A DNA stretch of 60,681 nucleotides, taken from positions 1-60,681 of the forward strand of contig JBDTRM010000038.1 of NCBI GenBank assembly GCA_039931675.1, given 5' to 3'. This document shows positions 26,168-35,265 of this stretch, piece by piece. Numbering within the stretch: position 1 is the first letter of the stretch; every line of letters starts with the position of its first letter. Below the pieces are notes generated by a model that saw nothing but the letters and a program-made list of their open reading frames with translations, made no database searches and was not told where the DNA came from. Position numbers and translations under genes: made by a program. Origin of the DNA: JAEUTH01 sp039931675. GTDB lineage: Bacteria; Bacteroidota; Bacteroidia; AKYH767-A; OLB10.

Positions 26168-29167
26168 CTATTTTGCTGTTATTAAAATCTCATCTGCAAA
26201 TAACCATGCAGTTTCCCCTGCACTGATGTGCCATGCAGGCAATTTGCCGAAAGGTTTTGCAATAACTTTTACATAACGTCCTGTTGTGGTTACATTTTGA
26301 ATAAAGTCTGTTGTTTGCAACGGAGCATTTTCTTTTGCTGTTTCAGGATGAATGGTTGCAACAGTCTTGAAATTGATATTATCATCGCTTACAGCAAAAA
26401 TTATTTCACCCGGATAAAAAATCCACGGGCCAATATCCTGCAAACATCCCAATCCTAATTTTGAAATGCTTTGCGATTTTCCTAAATCAACTACCGCTTC
26501 CAAATCATTGCCGGGATAACCTTGCCATGCACCTTTTCGCCAATTGGTATCACCATGCACTCCATCAATTAGGGCTTCATCGCCACCGGCAGTATATTGA
26601 TTATCGTATTTTGATTTCAAAGTAATGTAACGCCCTTCAGGAATTTTTAAAAAGGATGTTGCTATCCTTGCACTTAGGCTACCCTCTTTTAATCTTATCG
26701 CAAAAAAATCAATGGTAACATTCTGATTAATTTCAAAAGGCGCTGTATAAACCTGTGGAGGAGCATCAGCCAAAATATTTTTTCTCACAAAAATAGTTGC
26801 TGTGCTGTCAATACATTTTAAAGAAACTATTTGCTTACCGCGAAATACTTTGCTCTCGCAATCAGTGTATGGTGCAGGAACAATCTGATCTTCAATTATA
26901 GAAGTAACAGGGGAAACTAAGTTGTTACTCAATTTATTTATTGAGGCATAGTCACTCATGCGAAATGTTAACTTGCCACCATTCATCAAATCATTATGCA
27001 TTAAATAACTATTATGATAATCTTTTCCGTTAAGCTGAATTGATTGTATGTAACGATTATTATCCGTGCGGTTAACTGTTTCAATAGAAAATGTTTTTCC
27101 GTTTTCGAGATTGATTTTTACCGAATCGAAAATAGTTGTACCTATACAGTATTGGTTACTTCCGGGGCACACTTCGTAAAAACCCATTGAACTCATTACA
27201 TACCATGCACTCATTTGTCCGCAGTCTTCGTTGCCACATAAACCATCAGGTGCATTGTGATAAAAGTCTTTACAAATATTATAGACCTGTGTTTGTGTAT
27301 TCCATTGTTCATCTGCGTAATTATACAGATAAGTTATATGATGAGATGGTTCGTTACCATGTGCATACTGCCCGATAAGACCTGTTATATCAGCCTGCGG
27401 GCGCCCCTTCAATGATACATCAGCTTTAAATAAGGCATCTAATTTGTCTGCAAATTTTTTCTTGCCACCATGCAAAGCCATCAAACCACTTATGTCTTGA
27501 GGGACATAAAAACTGTATTGCCAGCTATTTGCTTCCGTATAGTAATTATTTACTTCGGCAGGTTCAAACGGAGAATGAAACATGCCATTATCTTTTCCAC
27601 GCATAAAACCAGTGGCAGGATCAAATACATTTTTATAGGATTGCGCACGCTGAATAAAACGCAGGTAATCAGCATCATGACCTAATGCCTTTGCCATCTG
27701 CGCGATGCACCAATCATCATAAGCATACTCTAAAGTTTTTGAAACTGATTCGTGTTCGCAATCGTTTGAAAGAAAACCAAACTTGCGATAACATTCCAAA
27801 CCGTACAAATTCGTATCGGCACTATGCTTCATTGCTTTGAAAGCTTTCTCTGCATCAAAACCTTTTATACCTTTTAAGTATGCATCAACTATAACAGGAA
27901 CAGAATGATAACCAATCATGCAAAAAGTTTCATTAGCCGAAAGTTCCCACACAGGTAAAATTCCTCCGTTTTCATATTCAGAAATAAATGTATTAATGAA
28001 ATCATTTGTGCGTTTTTGGTCTATGATAGAAAGCAGTGGATGCAGTGCGCGAAACGTATCCCACAATGAAAAAACAGTGTAACAGTTATTCCAAACCTCA
28101 CCCCGACCCTCTCCCAGGGAGAGGGAGCGCAGGTGATGTATTTTCAAATCAGTGCCACGGTATTTCCCATCAAAATCGCTGTAAACATTTGGATTAAGAA
28201 AACAGTGATACAATGCAGTGTAAAAAATTATTTCATCTTCAGGTTTTCCATGCACTTCTATTTTACTTAACTCTTTATTCCACATTGCGCGTGCATTGGC
28301 TTTTACTTTATCAAAATTCCATCCTCGATTTTCTGCTGCAAGATTTTCATGCGCACCATCTTCGCTTACCGCACTTATTCCCACTTTCACTAAAACAGGT
28401 TTTCCATCAGTTGCATCAAAATCAAAAAATGCTTTTACATTTTTTCCATGAGCCTCGTTCGAGCTACTGCCATTGCTTTCACTAATATTTATTAATTTAT
28501 CATCTGAAGCTATACCGTAATGCTTAAACGGTTTTGAAAACTGAATATAAAAATACACATATTGGTCTTCAGCCCATGCTTTGCTTCTGCGCATACCCAT
28601 GATGGTAGAATCATTTATGATTTTGAGATAAGAATCCAACACTTCATCGCGATGTTTCAAATCAAGAATTATAGTTGCCTTATTTGTTTTAGGAAAAGTG
28701 TATTTGTGAAAACCAGTTCGCTGTGTGCAAGTGAGTTCGGCAATAATATTAAATTTATCCAACTTCACTTTATAGTAACCTGGTGATGCAGATTCATTCG
28801 CATGACTGAATTTTGAACTGTATTCTTTGTTATCAAAAATTTTGAATTTGTTTTCAGTAACGATTGGCATCAATAAAATATCCCCATAGTCACTGCAACC
28901 CGTTCCGCTTAAGTGCGTATGAGAAAAACCATAAATCACGCTATCGCTGTAATGATATCCTGAGCAACCATCCCAACCCTCCAATCGTGTATCAGGACTT
29001 AACTGCACCATTCCGAAAGGCGCGCTTGCACCGGGATAGGTGTGTCCGTGCCCGCCTGTGCCTATAAAGGGATTTACCTTTGAAGCAAAATCCTGTTGAG
29101 CGTTTGAAGTTTGTGGTTTGAGGTTTAGTGTTGTAACGATGAGGAGTAATGCTGCTATATTTTTCAT
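26168..29167 (-). CDS. GH92 family glycoside hydrolase (alpha-mannosidase type)
   Basis: Exported enzyme of 999 residues. Signal peptide 1-23. The GH92 N-terminal beta-sandwich begins FASKVNPFIGTGGHGHTYPG. The catalytic barrel contains NYCYTVFSLWDTFRALHP-like text, then GNEPSHHITYLYNY and NEDCGQMSAWYVMSSMGFY, the family signatures. A chitobiase-C-like module (about 760-850) and a discoidin domain (about 855-999) follow. Known members are calcium-dependent exo-alpha-mannosidases acting on N-glycans or yeast mannan. A loop just before YTVFSLWDTF (residues about 347-357, SLSLGEGRGEV) is encoded by a dispersed palindromic repeat (28097-28127). The discoidin domain resembles that of the DUF4838 protein. 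Confidence 0.93.
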   Translation of the reverse strand: MKNIAALLLIVTTLNLKPQTSNAQQDFASKVNPFIGTGGHGHTYPGASAPFGMVQLSPDTRLEGWDGCSGYHYSDSVIYGFSHTHLSGTGCSDYGDILLMPIVTENKFKIFDNKEYSSKFSHANESASPGYYKVKLDKFNIIAELTCTQRTGFHKYTFPKTNKATIILDLKHRDEVLDSYLKIINDSTIMGMRRSKAWAEDQYVYFYIQFSKPFKHYGIASDDKLINISESNGSSSNEAHGKNVKAFFDFDATDGKPVLVKVGISAVSEDGAHENLAAENRGWNFDKVKANARAMWNKELSKIEVHGKPEDEIIFYTALYHCFLNPNVYSDFDGKYRGTDLKIHHLRSLSLGEGRGEVWNNCYTVFSLWDTFRALHPLLSIIDQKRTNDFINTFISEYENGGILPVWELSANETFCMIGYHSVPVIVDAYLKGIKGFDAEKAFKAMKHSADTNLYGLECYRKFGFLSNDCEHESVSKTLEYAYDDWCIAQMAKALGHDADYLRFIQRAQSYKNVFDPATGFMRGKDNGMFHSPFEPAEVNNYYTEANSWQYSFYVPQDISGLMALHGGKKKFADKLDALFKADVSLKGRPQADITGLIGQYAHGNEPSHHITYLYNYADEQWNTQTQVYNICKDFYHNAPDGLCGNEDCGQMSAWYVMSSMGFYEVCPGSNQYCIGTTIFDSVKINLENGKTFSIETVNRTDNNRYIQSIQLNGKDYHNSYLMHNDLMNGGKLTFRMSDYASINKLSNNLVSPVTSIIEDQIVPAPYTDCESKVFRGKQIVSLKCIDSTATIFVRKNILADAPPQVYTAPFEINQNVTIDFFAIRLKEGSLSARIATSFLKIPEGRYITLKSKYDNQYTAGGDEALIDGVHGDTNWRKGAWQGYPGNDLEAVVDLGKSQSISKLGLGCLQDIGPWIFYPGEIIFAVSDDNINFKTVATIHPETAKENAPLQTTDFIQNVTTTGRYVKVIAKPFGKLPAWHISAGETAWLFADEILITAK
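28097..28127 (-). repeat. Dispersed palindromic repeat inside the GH92 coding sequence
   Basis: The bases contain CCCTCTCCC and GGGAGAGGG around a single A (28107-28125), preceded by CACCCCGA. This G+C-rich palindrome contrasts sharply with the A+T-rich gene and encodes SLSLGEGRGEV in frame. Repeats of this type are known to me as dispersed intergenic elements in many genomes. Confidence 0.75.
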
Positions 29168-29172
29168 GAAGC

Positions 29173-29204
29173 CAAAAGTAATTTTTGATTTGAAATAGTT
29201 ACAA
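29173..29204 (-). promoter_or_regulatory. Candidate GH92 promoter overlapping the cutC end
   Basis: On the minus strand, TACTTTTG (29173-29180) matches TAnnTTTG exactly, and TTG (29202-29204) lies 21 bases upstream, inside the last codons of cutC. The -7 element ends five bases before the GH92 ATG, so the mRNA would be almost leaderless. Confidence 0.5.
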
Positions 29205-29945
29205 TTTTTCCAAAACCAATTTCATCTCTTTTATTTTTTCAAAATCAGCAACCTGCATGGCATACTCATCAAAGTCAGCTTTGTTACCCATGTTCAATTT
29301 TGGATTCCGGTATTCCATTTGTGATTGAATGTATGATGTTGCCGATGAATGAAACTCTCTTACACCAACATCATAAAACTGTTTTATATTATTTGCATTC
29401 ACACCACTGCCAGCCATAACAGATAAACGATTTTCAGAATATGCTACCATTTGCTTTATTACTTCAATTCCTTCAAGTGCTGTGTTGTAACCGCCTGATG
29501 TAAGTATGCGTTTTATTCCACATTCATAAATATCATCCATCGCTTTAAACAAATCATTACTCATATCAATCGCACGATGAAAGGTAACATCCATGGGATA
29601 CGCTAATTCAACCAAACGTTTGGTGCGTACCTTATCAACACTTCCATCTTTATTTAATAAACCAATCACAACTCCTTTCACACCAATATTTTTGCACGAA
29701 ATAATATCGAGTTCCATTATTTTGAATTCATCAGCACTGTAAAAAAAATCACCACCACGCAGACGAATGATAACGTAAACATCTATTCCAACTTGAACTG
29801 CACTTTCAATCAAACCGCTGCTTGGTGTAATTCCACCTGAAGTAATATCAGCGCAAAGCTCTACCCTGTCTGCTTTTGCAGCAGCAGCATTTATAACAGA
29901 TTGAATGGAGTAACAACAAATTTCAAGTGTGAGATTTCTAATCAT
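29199..29945 (-). CDS. cutC: CutC family protein
   Basis: CutC-type TIM-barrel protein of 248 residues, starting at the ATG at 29945 (an ATG at 29957 would add four residues). Family signatures include EICCYSIQSVINA, then RVELCADITSGGITPS, VIIRLRGGDF and VTFHRAIDMS, with ILTSGG and VMAGSGVN towards the end. It was named for copper homeostasis in E. coli, but direct copper transport is doubtful and the true activity is uncertain. It is followed on the same strand by GH92 after 31 bases. Confidence 0.92.
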   Translation of the reverse strand: MIRNLTLEICCYSIQSVINAAAAKADRVELCADITSGGITPSSGLIESAVQVGIDVYVIIRLRGGDFFYSADEFKIMELDIISCKNIGVKGVVIGLLNKDGSVDKVRTKRLVELAYPMDVTFHRAIDMSNDLFKAMDDIYECGIKRILTSGGYNTALEGIEVIKQMVAYSENRLSVMAGSGVNANNIKQFYDVGVREFHSSATSYIQSQMEYRNPKLNMGNKADFDEYAMQVADFEKIKEMKLVLEKL

Positions 29946-30018
29946 GGATAAATTCAATTTTCAAAAATCCAAAACTATAAATAGTTACGTAGTTAAATCA
30001 AAGGTTAGGGTTTTGATG

Positions 30019-30053
30019 AAGCCTCTGTTCAGAAATGAATGGGGGCTTTTTTA
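30019..30053 (+). terminator. Terminator-like hairpin in a divergent intergenic region
   Basis: AAGCCTC (30019-30025) pairs with GGGGCTT (30042-30048) with one wobble, followed by six T residues. It is oriented on the plus strand, where no gene lies upstream. It may end a short leader or small RNA. Confidence 0.55.
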
Positions 30054-30125
30054 TTGATTGGAGATTTTCAATTACAATGTTATTTTAATTTCTACATTTA
30101 ACCTCAACATGAAAACACAATCACC

Positions 30126-33100
30126 ATGAAACAAAAAATCAGCCTTGCATTATTTATTATTTTAGTAACCACCACTTTATTAAAAGCTCAGTGGACACAA
30201 TTGAATGAACCAACAGGTGGTTATTGCTGGGGACTTACACGAGTGGGTAATGAAATCTGGGCCGGGACTAACTTTGGCGTTTATACCTCTGCTAATGATG
30301 GGGCAACATGGGCGCATCATCCGACTTTATTCAATCCTACATTGTCAATAAAAACAATTGGAGATACTGTTATTTTAATGATTCAAGAGCAAATTAGCCT
30401 TTATGTCTATCATCTTTTAACTGTAACTAGTTATGATGTTGGCTTAACATGGAACACACCGGTCTTATTAGAAACAAGTAGCGATTCATATTTAGCTGGT
30501 GGAGAAAGGGAATTAATTGTAACTGATTCATCGCTGATTGTCCGGAGCAATACATCAAAATATTATATTTCTTACGATACTGGTCAGACATGGGATACAC
30601 TGCCACAACCAAGTATTTATACAATTATTAGCGCACATACTAAAAAATTTCTCCTTAGTGCTACTTATTTCCCCACAAAGGGTGCTCATTATTCGAACAA
30701 TGGAGGTACAACATGGAATTTAATTGATACAGTTCATCTAAGTCAAATTTCATTGATTGTTGACAGCACATTTTACATACCCTCCCAATATTCAGATACA
30801 TCTACTCATTATTATATTGCCAGAACTTCGGACTTTGGCCAAACATGGGATACCCTTGCCTTGGATTTATTTACATATTCTAACGGATTTATAACTTCTT
30901 TTAACGGAAAACTTTACTACGGGAATTATCCTTATCCGCAATCTCCTGTAATTTATGAATCATCAGACAATGGAGATACCTGGACATTATCTGCAATTCC
31001 CCCCGAATTTTATATGCCTAGTGATGAAAGAAGCCTCTTATTATATAATTGGGACTGGATTATAATTTATAACTATAATTTATACCGTTATAGCCCATAT
31101 AGCAATACGTATTACCCGACAACAACAGGAATGAACGCACGGGATATAACTTTTTTACACGAGAATAAAGGGGCTCTTTTCGCAAAAGCAAATTACAAAG
31201 TGATTACAAGTTATGATGCTGGAATTACCTGGCATGAAGCGCCTTCTTTTGTCAGTAGCAACTTTAACTTTTGTTTTAAAGGAGATACAATTATTGGGAC
31301 AACAACTCAAACCAATTACCAAAGTACAATGTGTTACTCTTATGATAATGGGTTTACCTGGGATACTGTTCATTTTATAAATGGACAGCATTGGCAAAAC
31401 CCTTCTGCCTGCCGGGAGATTAACGGACGATTATATATTTCAAATTTAGACCATGTTGCTTACAGTGATGATTGGGGTCTGACTTGGGATAGCTTAAGCA
31501 CCACAATTGATTCTACTTGCGGATTTGGCAGTCCAATGCGCTTTGAAGATTTGGAAGTAGCAAATAATAATCTCTTTGTTTTTGACTATGAAAACGGTTT
31601 AGTTGCTAAATTAGATACCTCTTCATATACCTGGAAAAACAAATTTTGCCCAAATGTTTTTGCAGTTTACGATTTTGATTTAAGTTACTTAGATAATAAA
31701 TTGGTTTTGACAGCAGATATGAATTATTATACATCATCAGATTATGGTGAGACCTGGGTTTCTCCTGCAAATATCGGTTGGCCAACAACTTATCCACCGC
31801 ATCAAATTTCTTCAGTCAATGGAGTATGGTTCTCTCCCTCATATAATGGCAATTTATATTACACATTGAATTTTGGAGATAACTGGCAACAACTTTCAAC
31901 TCCTAACCACATGTTTATACCGAGTAATAGTGCTACTGAAACTACAATTACATCTTTGAACGGAATCCTCTTTGTGGGTGGCAATGGTATCTGGCGAAGC
32001 GATGACACCTTACAATTAATTTCAGGCAATGTTTATTTTGATAATAACAACAACGGAACAAAAGATCTAAACGAAAATGGAATTGCAGGTAATTTACTCT
32101 ATACAACTCCATTTAATATTGCATTCAATGCAGACTCTACAGGTAACTATTTATTTCTTACCGCAGCAGTTGGAGATACATTGCGGCCAGCGTTGCCAAC
32201 AAATTTTTGTTCTTCTAATCCACCTTATTATTTGACAAACGGTGCAGCAAGCAATGTTGATTTTGGAATTTATTTTTATCCCGGCATACAGGATTTGGCT
32301 GTTGATATAACTAACACTAATCATTTTCGCCCTGGCTTTAATACCAATATTGAAGTTACAGTAAGCAATTTGGGGACTGTTGCATTGCCTGGACAGTTGC
32401 AGGTCAATCTTGATTCTAATTTAACTTACGTAAGTTCTTCAATTGCTCCATCACAAATTATTGGCAACGCAATTTTCTTTATAACGGATACACTATACGT
32501 TCTTGAATCGCAAAAAATTTCTATTCAAACTGAAACCAATTTTATGGTTCCCTTTGGTACGCAAATAAATTGTGATGCTTCAGTGCAACCGATAATTGGT
32601 GATACAGTTCCTACAAATAATTATTCACAGCTTACTGATTCAGTGGTGGCATCTTATGACCCCAATGAAAAATTATGCGCAAGCGGAATGTATTTCACGC
32701 CAACACAAGTTTTGAATGGTGATGAAATGATTTACACCATTCGTTTCCAGAATCTCGGAAATATACAGGCTGATAATATTCATGTTATTGATTCATTAAG
32801 TGACCTGTTCGACTTTCAAAGTTTCAGAATTATTTCTTCAAGTCATGATATGCATTATTTCATTGCCGGAAGTGCAATTGCTACTTTCTATTTCGATAAT
32901 ATTTTTCTGCCACCGGCAATAACTGATGAGCCGGGCAGTCATGGATTTGTGAAGTTTGCGATAAAATTCAAATCAGGTGTATCAATTGGAAATGCTGTTG
33001 CCAACAAGGCTTATATTTATTTTGATTTCAATCCTCCTATTATTACAAATACAGCAACTACAATAGTTGCCGACCCACCTGCAAATTTGGGAGTTATTGA

Positions 33101-33359
33101 AAATAAGTCTTCATCTGATTTATTAATCTACCCAAATCCTGCTAATGAAATTTTAAATATTAAGCTGATGATGAAAGGAGTTCATAGTTTTAACCTTGTT
33201 GTTTATAATCAACTTGGGAAAGTGGTTAAATCAAGTTTCGTACACGGAAATAATTTTACGCTAAACGTGAACGATTTACCAAATGGATTAAACTATGGTA
33301 AAGTTTTCATCAGCGAATTGAATAAGCAAATGTCATTCAGGTTTATAAGGATGAATTAA
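30126..33359 (+). CDS. T9SS-secreted protein with sialidase/BNR-like repeats
   Basis: Secreted protein of 1077 residues with a signal peptide (1-22, ending LLKAQ). Residues about 40-620 hold a series of repeats with a S.D.G.TW motif (TSANDGATWAHH, SYDTGQTWDTL, TSDFGQTWDTL, SSDNGDTWTL, SYDAGITWHE, SYDNGFTWDT and more). This is the Asp-box pattern of sialidase and photosystem-assembly beta-propellers. A CNA-B-like unit (NVYFDNNNNGTKDLNENGIA) follows. A segment starting YDPNEKLC (about 845-975) is shared with the LRR protein at 16718. The T9SS sorting domain starts at IYPNPANE. No catalytic residues for sialidase are apparent, so binding is more likely. Confidence 0.87.
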   Translation: MKQKISLALFIILVTTTLLKAQWTQLNEPTGGYCWGLTRVGNEIWAGTNFGVYTSANDGATWAHHPTLFNPTLSIKTIGDTVILMIQEQISLYVYHLLTVTSYDVGLTWNTPVLLETSSDSYLAGGERELIVTDSSLIVRSNTSKYYISYDTGQTWDTLPQPSIYTIISAHTKKFLLSATYFPTKGAHYSNNGGTTWNLIDTVHLSQISLIVDSTFYIPSQYSDTSTHYYIARTSDFGQTWDTLALDLFTYSNGFITSFNGKLYYGNYPYPQSPVIYESSDNGDTWTLSAIPPEFYMPSDERSLLLYNWDWIIIYNYNLYRYSPYSNTYYPTTTGMNARDITFLHENKGALFAKANYKVITSYDAGITWHEAPSFVSSNFNFCFKGDTIIGTTTQTNYQSTMCYSYDNGFTWDTVHFINGQHWQNPSACREINGRLYISNLDHVAYSDDWGLTWDSLSTTIDSTCGFGSPMRFEDLEVANNNLFVFDYENGLVAKLDTSSYTWKNKFCPNVFAVYDFDLSYLDNKLVLTADMNYYTSSDYGETWVSPANIGWPTTYPPHQISSVNGVWFSPSYNGNLYYTLNFGDNWQQLSTPNHMFIPSNSATETTITSLNGILFVGGNGIWRSDDTLQLISGNVYFDNNNNGTKDLNENGIAGNLLYTTPFNIAFNADSTGNYLFLTAAVGDTLRPALPTNFCSSNPPYYLTNGAASNVDFGIYFYPGIQDLAVDITNTNHFRPGFNTNIEVTVSNLGTVALPGQLQVNLDSNLTYVSSSIAPSQIIGNAIFFITDTLYVLESQKISIQTETNFMVPFGTQINCDASVQPIIGDTVPTNNYSQLTDSVVASYDPNEKLCASGMYFTPTQVLNGDEMIYTIRFQNLGNIQADNIHVIDSLSDLFDFQSFRIISSSHDMHYFIAGSAIATFYFDNIFLPPAITDEPGSHGFVKFAIKFKSGVSIGNAVANKAYIYFDFNPPIITNTATTIVADPPANLGVIENKSSSDLLIYPNPANEILNIKLMMKGVHSFNLVVYNQLGKVVKSSFVHGNNFTLNVNDLPNGLNYGKVFISELNKQMSFRFIRMN

Positions 33360-33376
33360 ATTGGGTTTTAATTTCT

Positions 33377-34618
33377 TTAATGTTTCACATTTTCCAACAC
33401 ATTTGGCTTATGCTTATATTTGAAAACAAAAGGAAAAATCAATCCTAACACAAGTGCATACGCTGCAAACGTGAACCAGATGCTTGTCCAATCTCTTACA
33501 TCATTCTTTGTAAAGTAGTCAACCACCAAGCCGCTGCAAAATCCGCCAATCATGGCTCCTATACCATTGGTCATAAACATAAACAAACCTTGTGCACTTG
33601 CTCTCATGTTGGAAGGTGATTCCTTCTCTACAAACAAAGAACCTGAGATATTGAAAAAATCAAAAGCCATTCCGTAAATAATCATGGAGAGAATCAGCAA
33701 CCATAATCCGCTACCTGGGTCGCCAATTGCAAATAATCCGAATCGGAAAACCCATGCAAAAATACTGATGAGCATTACTTTTTTAATTCCGAATTTGTGG
33801 AGGAAGAATGGTATTGTTAGAATAAAAAGTGTTTCAGAAATCTGAGAAATTGAAAGCAACAGGTTAGAATGTTTTACACCAAATGAATCTGGCAATGTTG
33901 TTTTAAAGCTATCTAAAAATAAACCGCCAAATGCATTGGTAATTTGTAACGCTGCACCAAGGCACATTGCAAAAATAAAAAAGACCAGCATCTTACGTTG
34001 CTTGAATAATACAAATGCATCCAAACCCATTGAAGATAAAAACGAACCGTCACTTTTGGATTTCACGGGCTTACATTGGGGCATAGTAAAAGCATAAATT
34101 CCTAAAAAAAATGCCGATGCAGAACTAAAAACTAATTGAGTTGCAGTTGGAGTCCAACCGCAAAAATCAACTATCCACATAGCAGCAATAAAACCAATTG
34201 TTCCCCACACTCTGATAGGTGGAAAATCTTTTACGATGTTAAATCCTTTTTCTTCGAGAATGATATATGAAACGGTATTGTTCAAAGCAATGGTTGGCAT
34301 GTAAAACATGGAGTTTAAAAGCATGACCCAGAAAAAAGTTGTTGCATCAGTTACAGTAGATGCATAAAATAAAAGCAGAGCACCCATGATGTGACAGAAA
34401 CCTAAAACACGTTCGGCATTTATCCATTTATCGGCCACAATGCCTAACAATGCAGGCATAAACAAGGATGCAATACCAAGTGTCATAAATACAGCTCCTA
34501 TTTCAACCCCTTTAAAATGTAGTGTACCACCTAAATAATTTCCAATAGAAATTAACCACGAACCCCACACAAAAAATTGTAAAAAATTCATCACGATAAG
34601 ACGAAGCTTGATATTCAT
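33377..34618 (-). CDS. MFS transporter, nucleoside permease type
   Basis: Membrane protein of 413 residues with about 12 hydrophobic helices, in the nucleoside:proton symporter branch of the major facilitator superfamily (NupG-like). The N-terminus, LRLIVMNFLQFFVWGSWLIS, and the segment RVWGTIGFIAAMWIVDF (about 138-155) are typical. It would import nucleosides across the inner membrane. It is convergent with the T9SS gene at 30126, only 17 bases away, and is followed upstream by two small paralogous genes on the same strand. Confidence 0.9.
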   Translation of the reverse strand: MNIKLRLIVMNFLQFFVWGSWLISIGNYLGGTLHFKGVEIGAVFMTLGIASLFMPALLGIVADKWINAERVLGFCHIMGALLLFYASTVTDATTFFWVMLLNSMFYMPTIALNNTVSYIILEEKGFNIVKDFPPIRVWGTIGFIAAMWIVDFCGWTPTATQLVFSSASAFFLGIYAFTMPQCKPVKSKSDGSFLSSMGLDAFVLFKQRKMLVFFIFAMCLGAALQITNAFGGLFLDSFKTTLPDSFGVKHSNLLLSISQISETLFILTIPFFLHKFGIKKVMLISIFAWVFRFGLFAIGDPGSGLWLLILSMIIYGMAFDFFNISGSLFVEKESPSNMRASAQGLFMFMTNGIGAMIGGFCSGLVVDYFTKNDVRDWTSIWFTFAAYALVLGLIFPFVFKYKHKPNVLENVKH

Positions 34619-34754
34619 GTTGCTGAGTTTAAATTAAGAAGTCTGTGAGGATTTGTTGCTGAAAAATGAGTGTGCAAGATGGAAAAATAAATGAAAAGCG
34701 GATAATGTTGAAGGTATAGAAAATGATTGGAAGAACAGTATCGGAAAGTCTAAG

Positions 34755-34967
34755 TTATCTGTTTTTATAAGGAGTTCTCATGTGTTCTTCCAAAAAGTTT
34801 TCCATTGTTTCATTTGTCCAGCCTCTTTCATCCCATATTTTATTCATTTCTTCTCTTGCCTTAAAGGCGTAAAATTTTGCTAATAAATTCTGAACATCAC
34901 GCAGTTGCTCATCATTCAACTCATAGTTGAACATTTCTAATAATTCTAATTGAAGTTTGGTAAGCAC
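34755..34967 (-). CDS. Small paralogue A (70 aa)
   Basis: One of three related small proteins in the window. The 70 residues contain LTKLQLELLEMFNYELNDEQ, then AKFYAFKAREEMNKIWDERG and the end EEHMRTPYK. It is mainly helical, with no signal peptide. It lies 32 bases downstream of paralogue B, which lies 35 bases downstream of tyrS, so the three may be co-transcribed. From memory, similar small proteins are found next to PIN-domain toxins. No toxin is here, so an orphan antitoxin or unrelated regulator are both possible. Confidence 0.75.
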   Translation of the reverse strand: MLTKLQLELLEMFNYELNDEQLRDVQNLLAKFYAFKAREEMNKIWDERGWTNETMENFLEEHMRTPYKNR

Positions 34968-34999
34968 AGCGAAAAATTAATTGATAATAACAGTTTTAG

Positions 35000-35230
35000 T
35001 TAATCATTCCTTTTATAGGGAGTCCTCATGTGTTCTTGTGAGAATTGTTTTATTGTTTCATCTGTCCAACCTTTTTCCTTCCAAACTTTATCCATTTCCT
35101 CTGTAAGTTTATCAGCAAAATAATTTGCAAGCATAGCCCGTATCTCAAGCAATTGCTTCTCATCCAATTCATACCTGAAAACCTTCATCAGTTCGATTTG
35201 AAGATTTGTCATTTGTTCTTGTTCTTTCAT
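35000..35230 (-). CDS. Small paralogue B (76 aa)
   Basis: Close relative of paralogue A: NLQIELMKVFRYELDEKQ corresponds to KLQLELLEMFNYELNDEQ, and both end in EHMRTPYK. The pair must derive from a tandem duplication. The conserved core is LQxEL, then Y.L...QL, EEM.K.W.E.GWT and EHMRTPYK. A TATTTTTG (35247-35254, minus strand) fits the -7 consensus, but its -33 spacing is poor. Function unknown. Confidence 0.75.
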   Translation of the reverse strand: MKEQEQMTNLQIELMKVFRYELDEKQLLEIRAMLANYFADKLTEEMDKVWKEKGWTDETIKQFSQEHMRTPYKRND

Positions 35231-35265
35231 ATTGAAATGTTTTTATCAAAAATAACATTTTTAAA

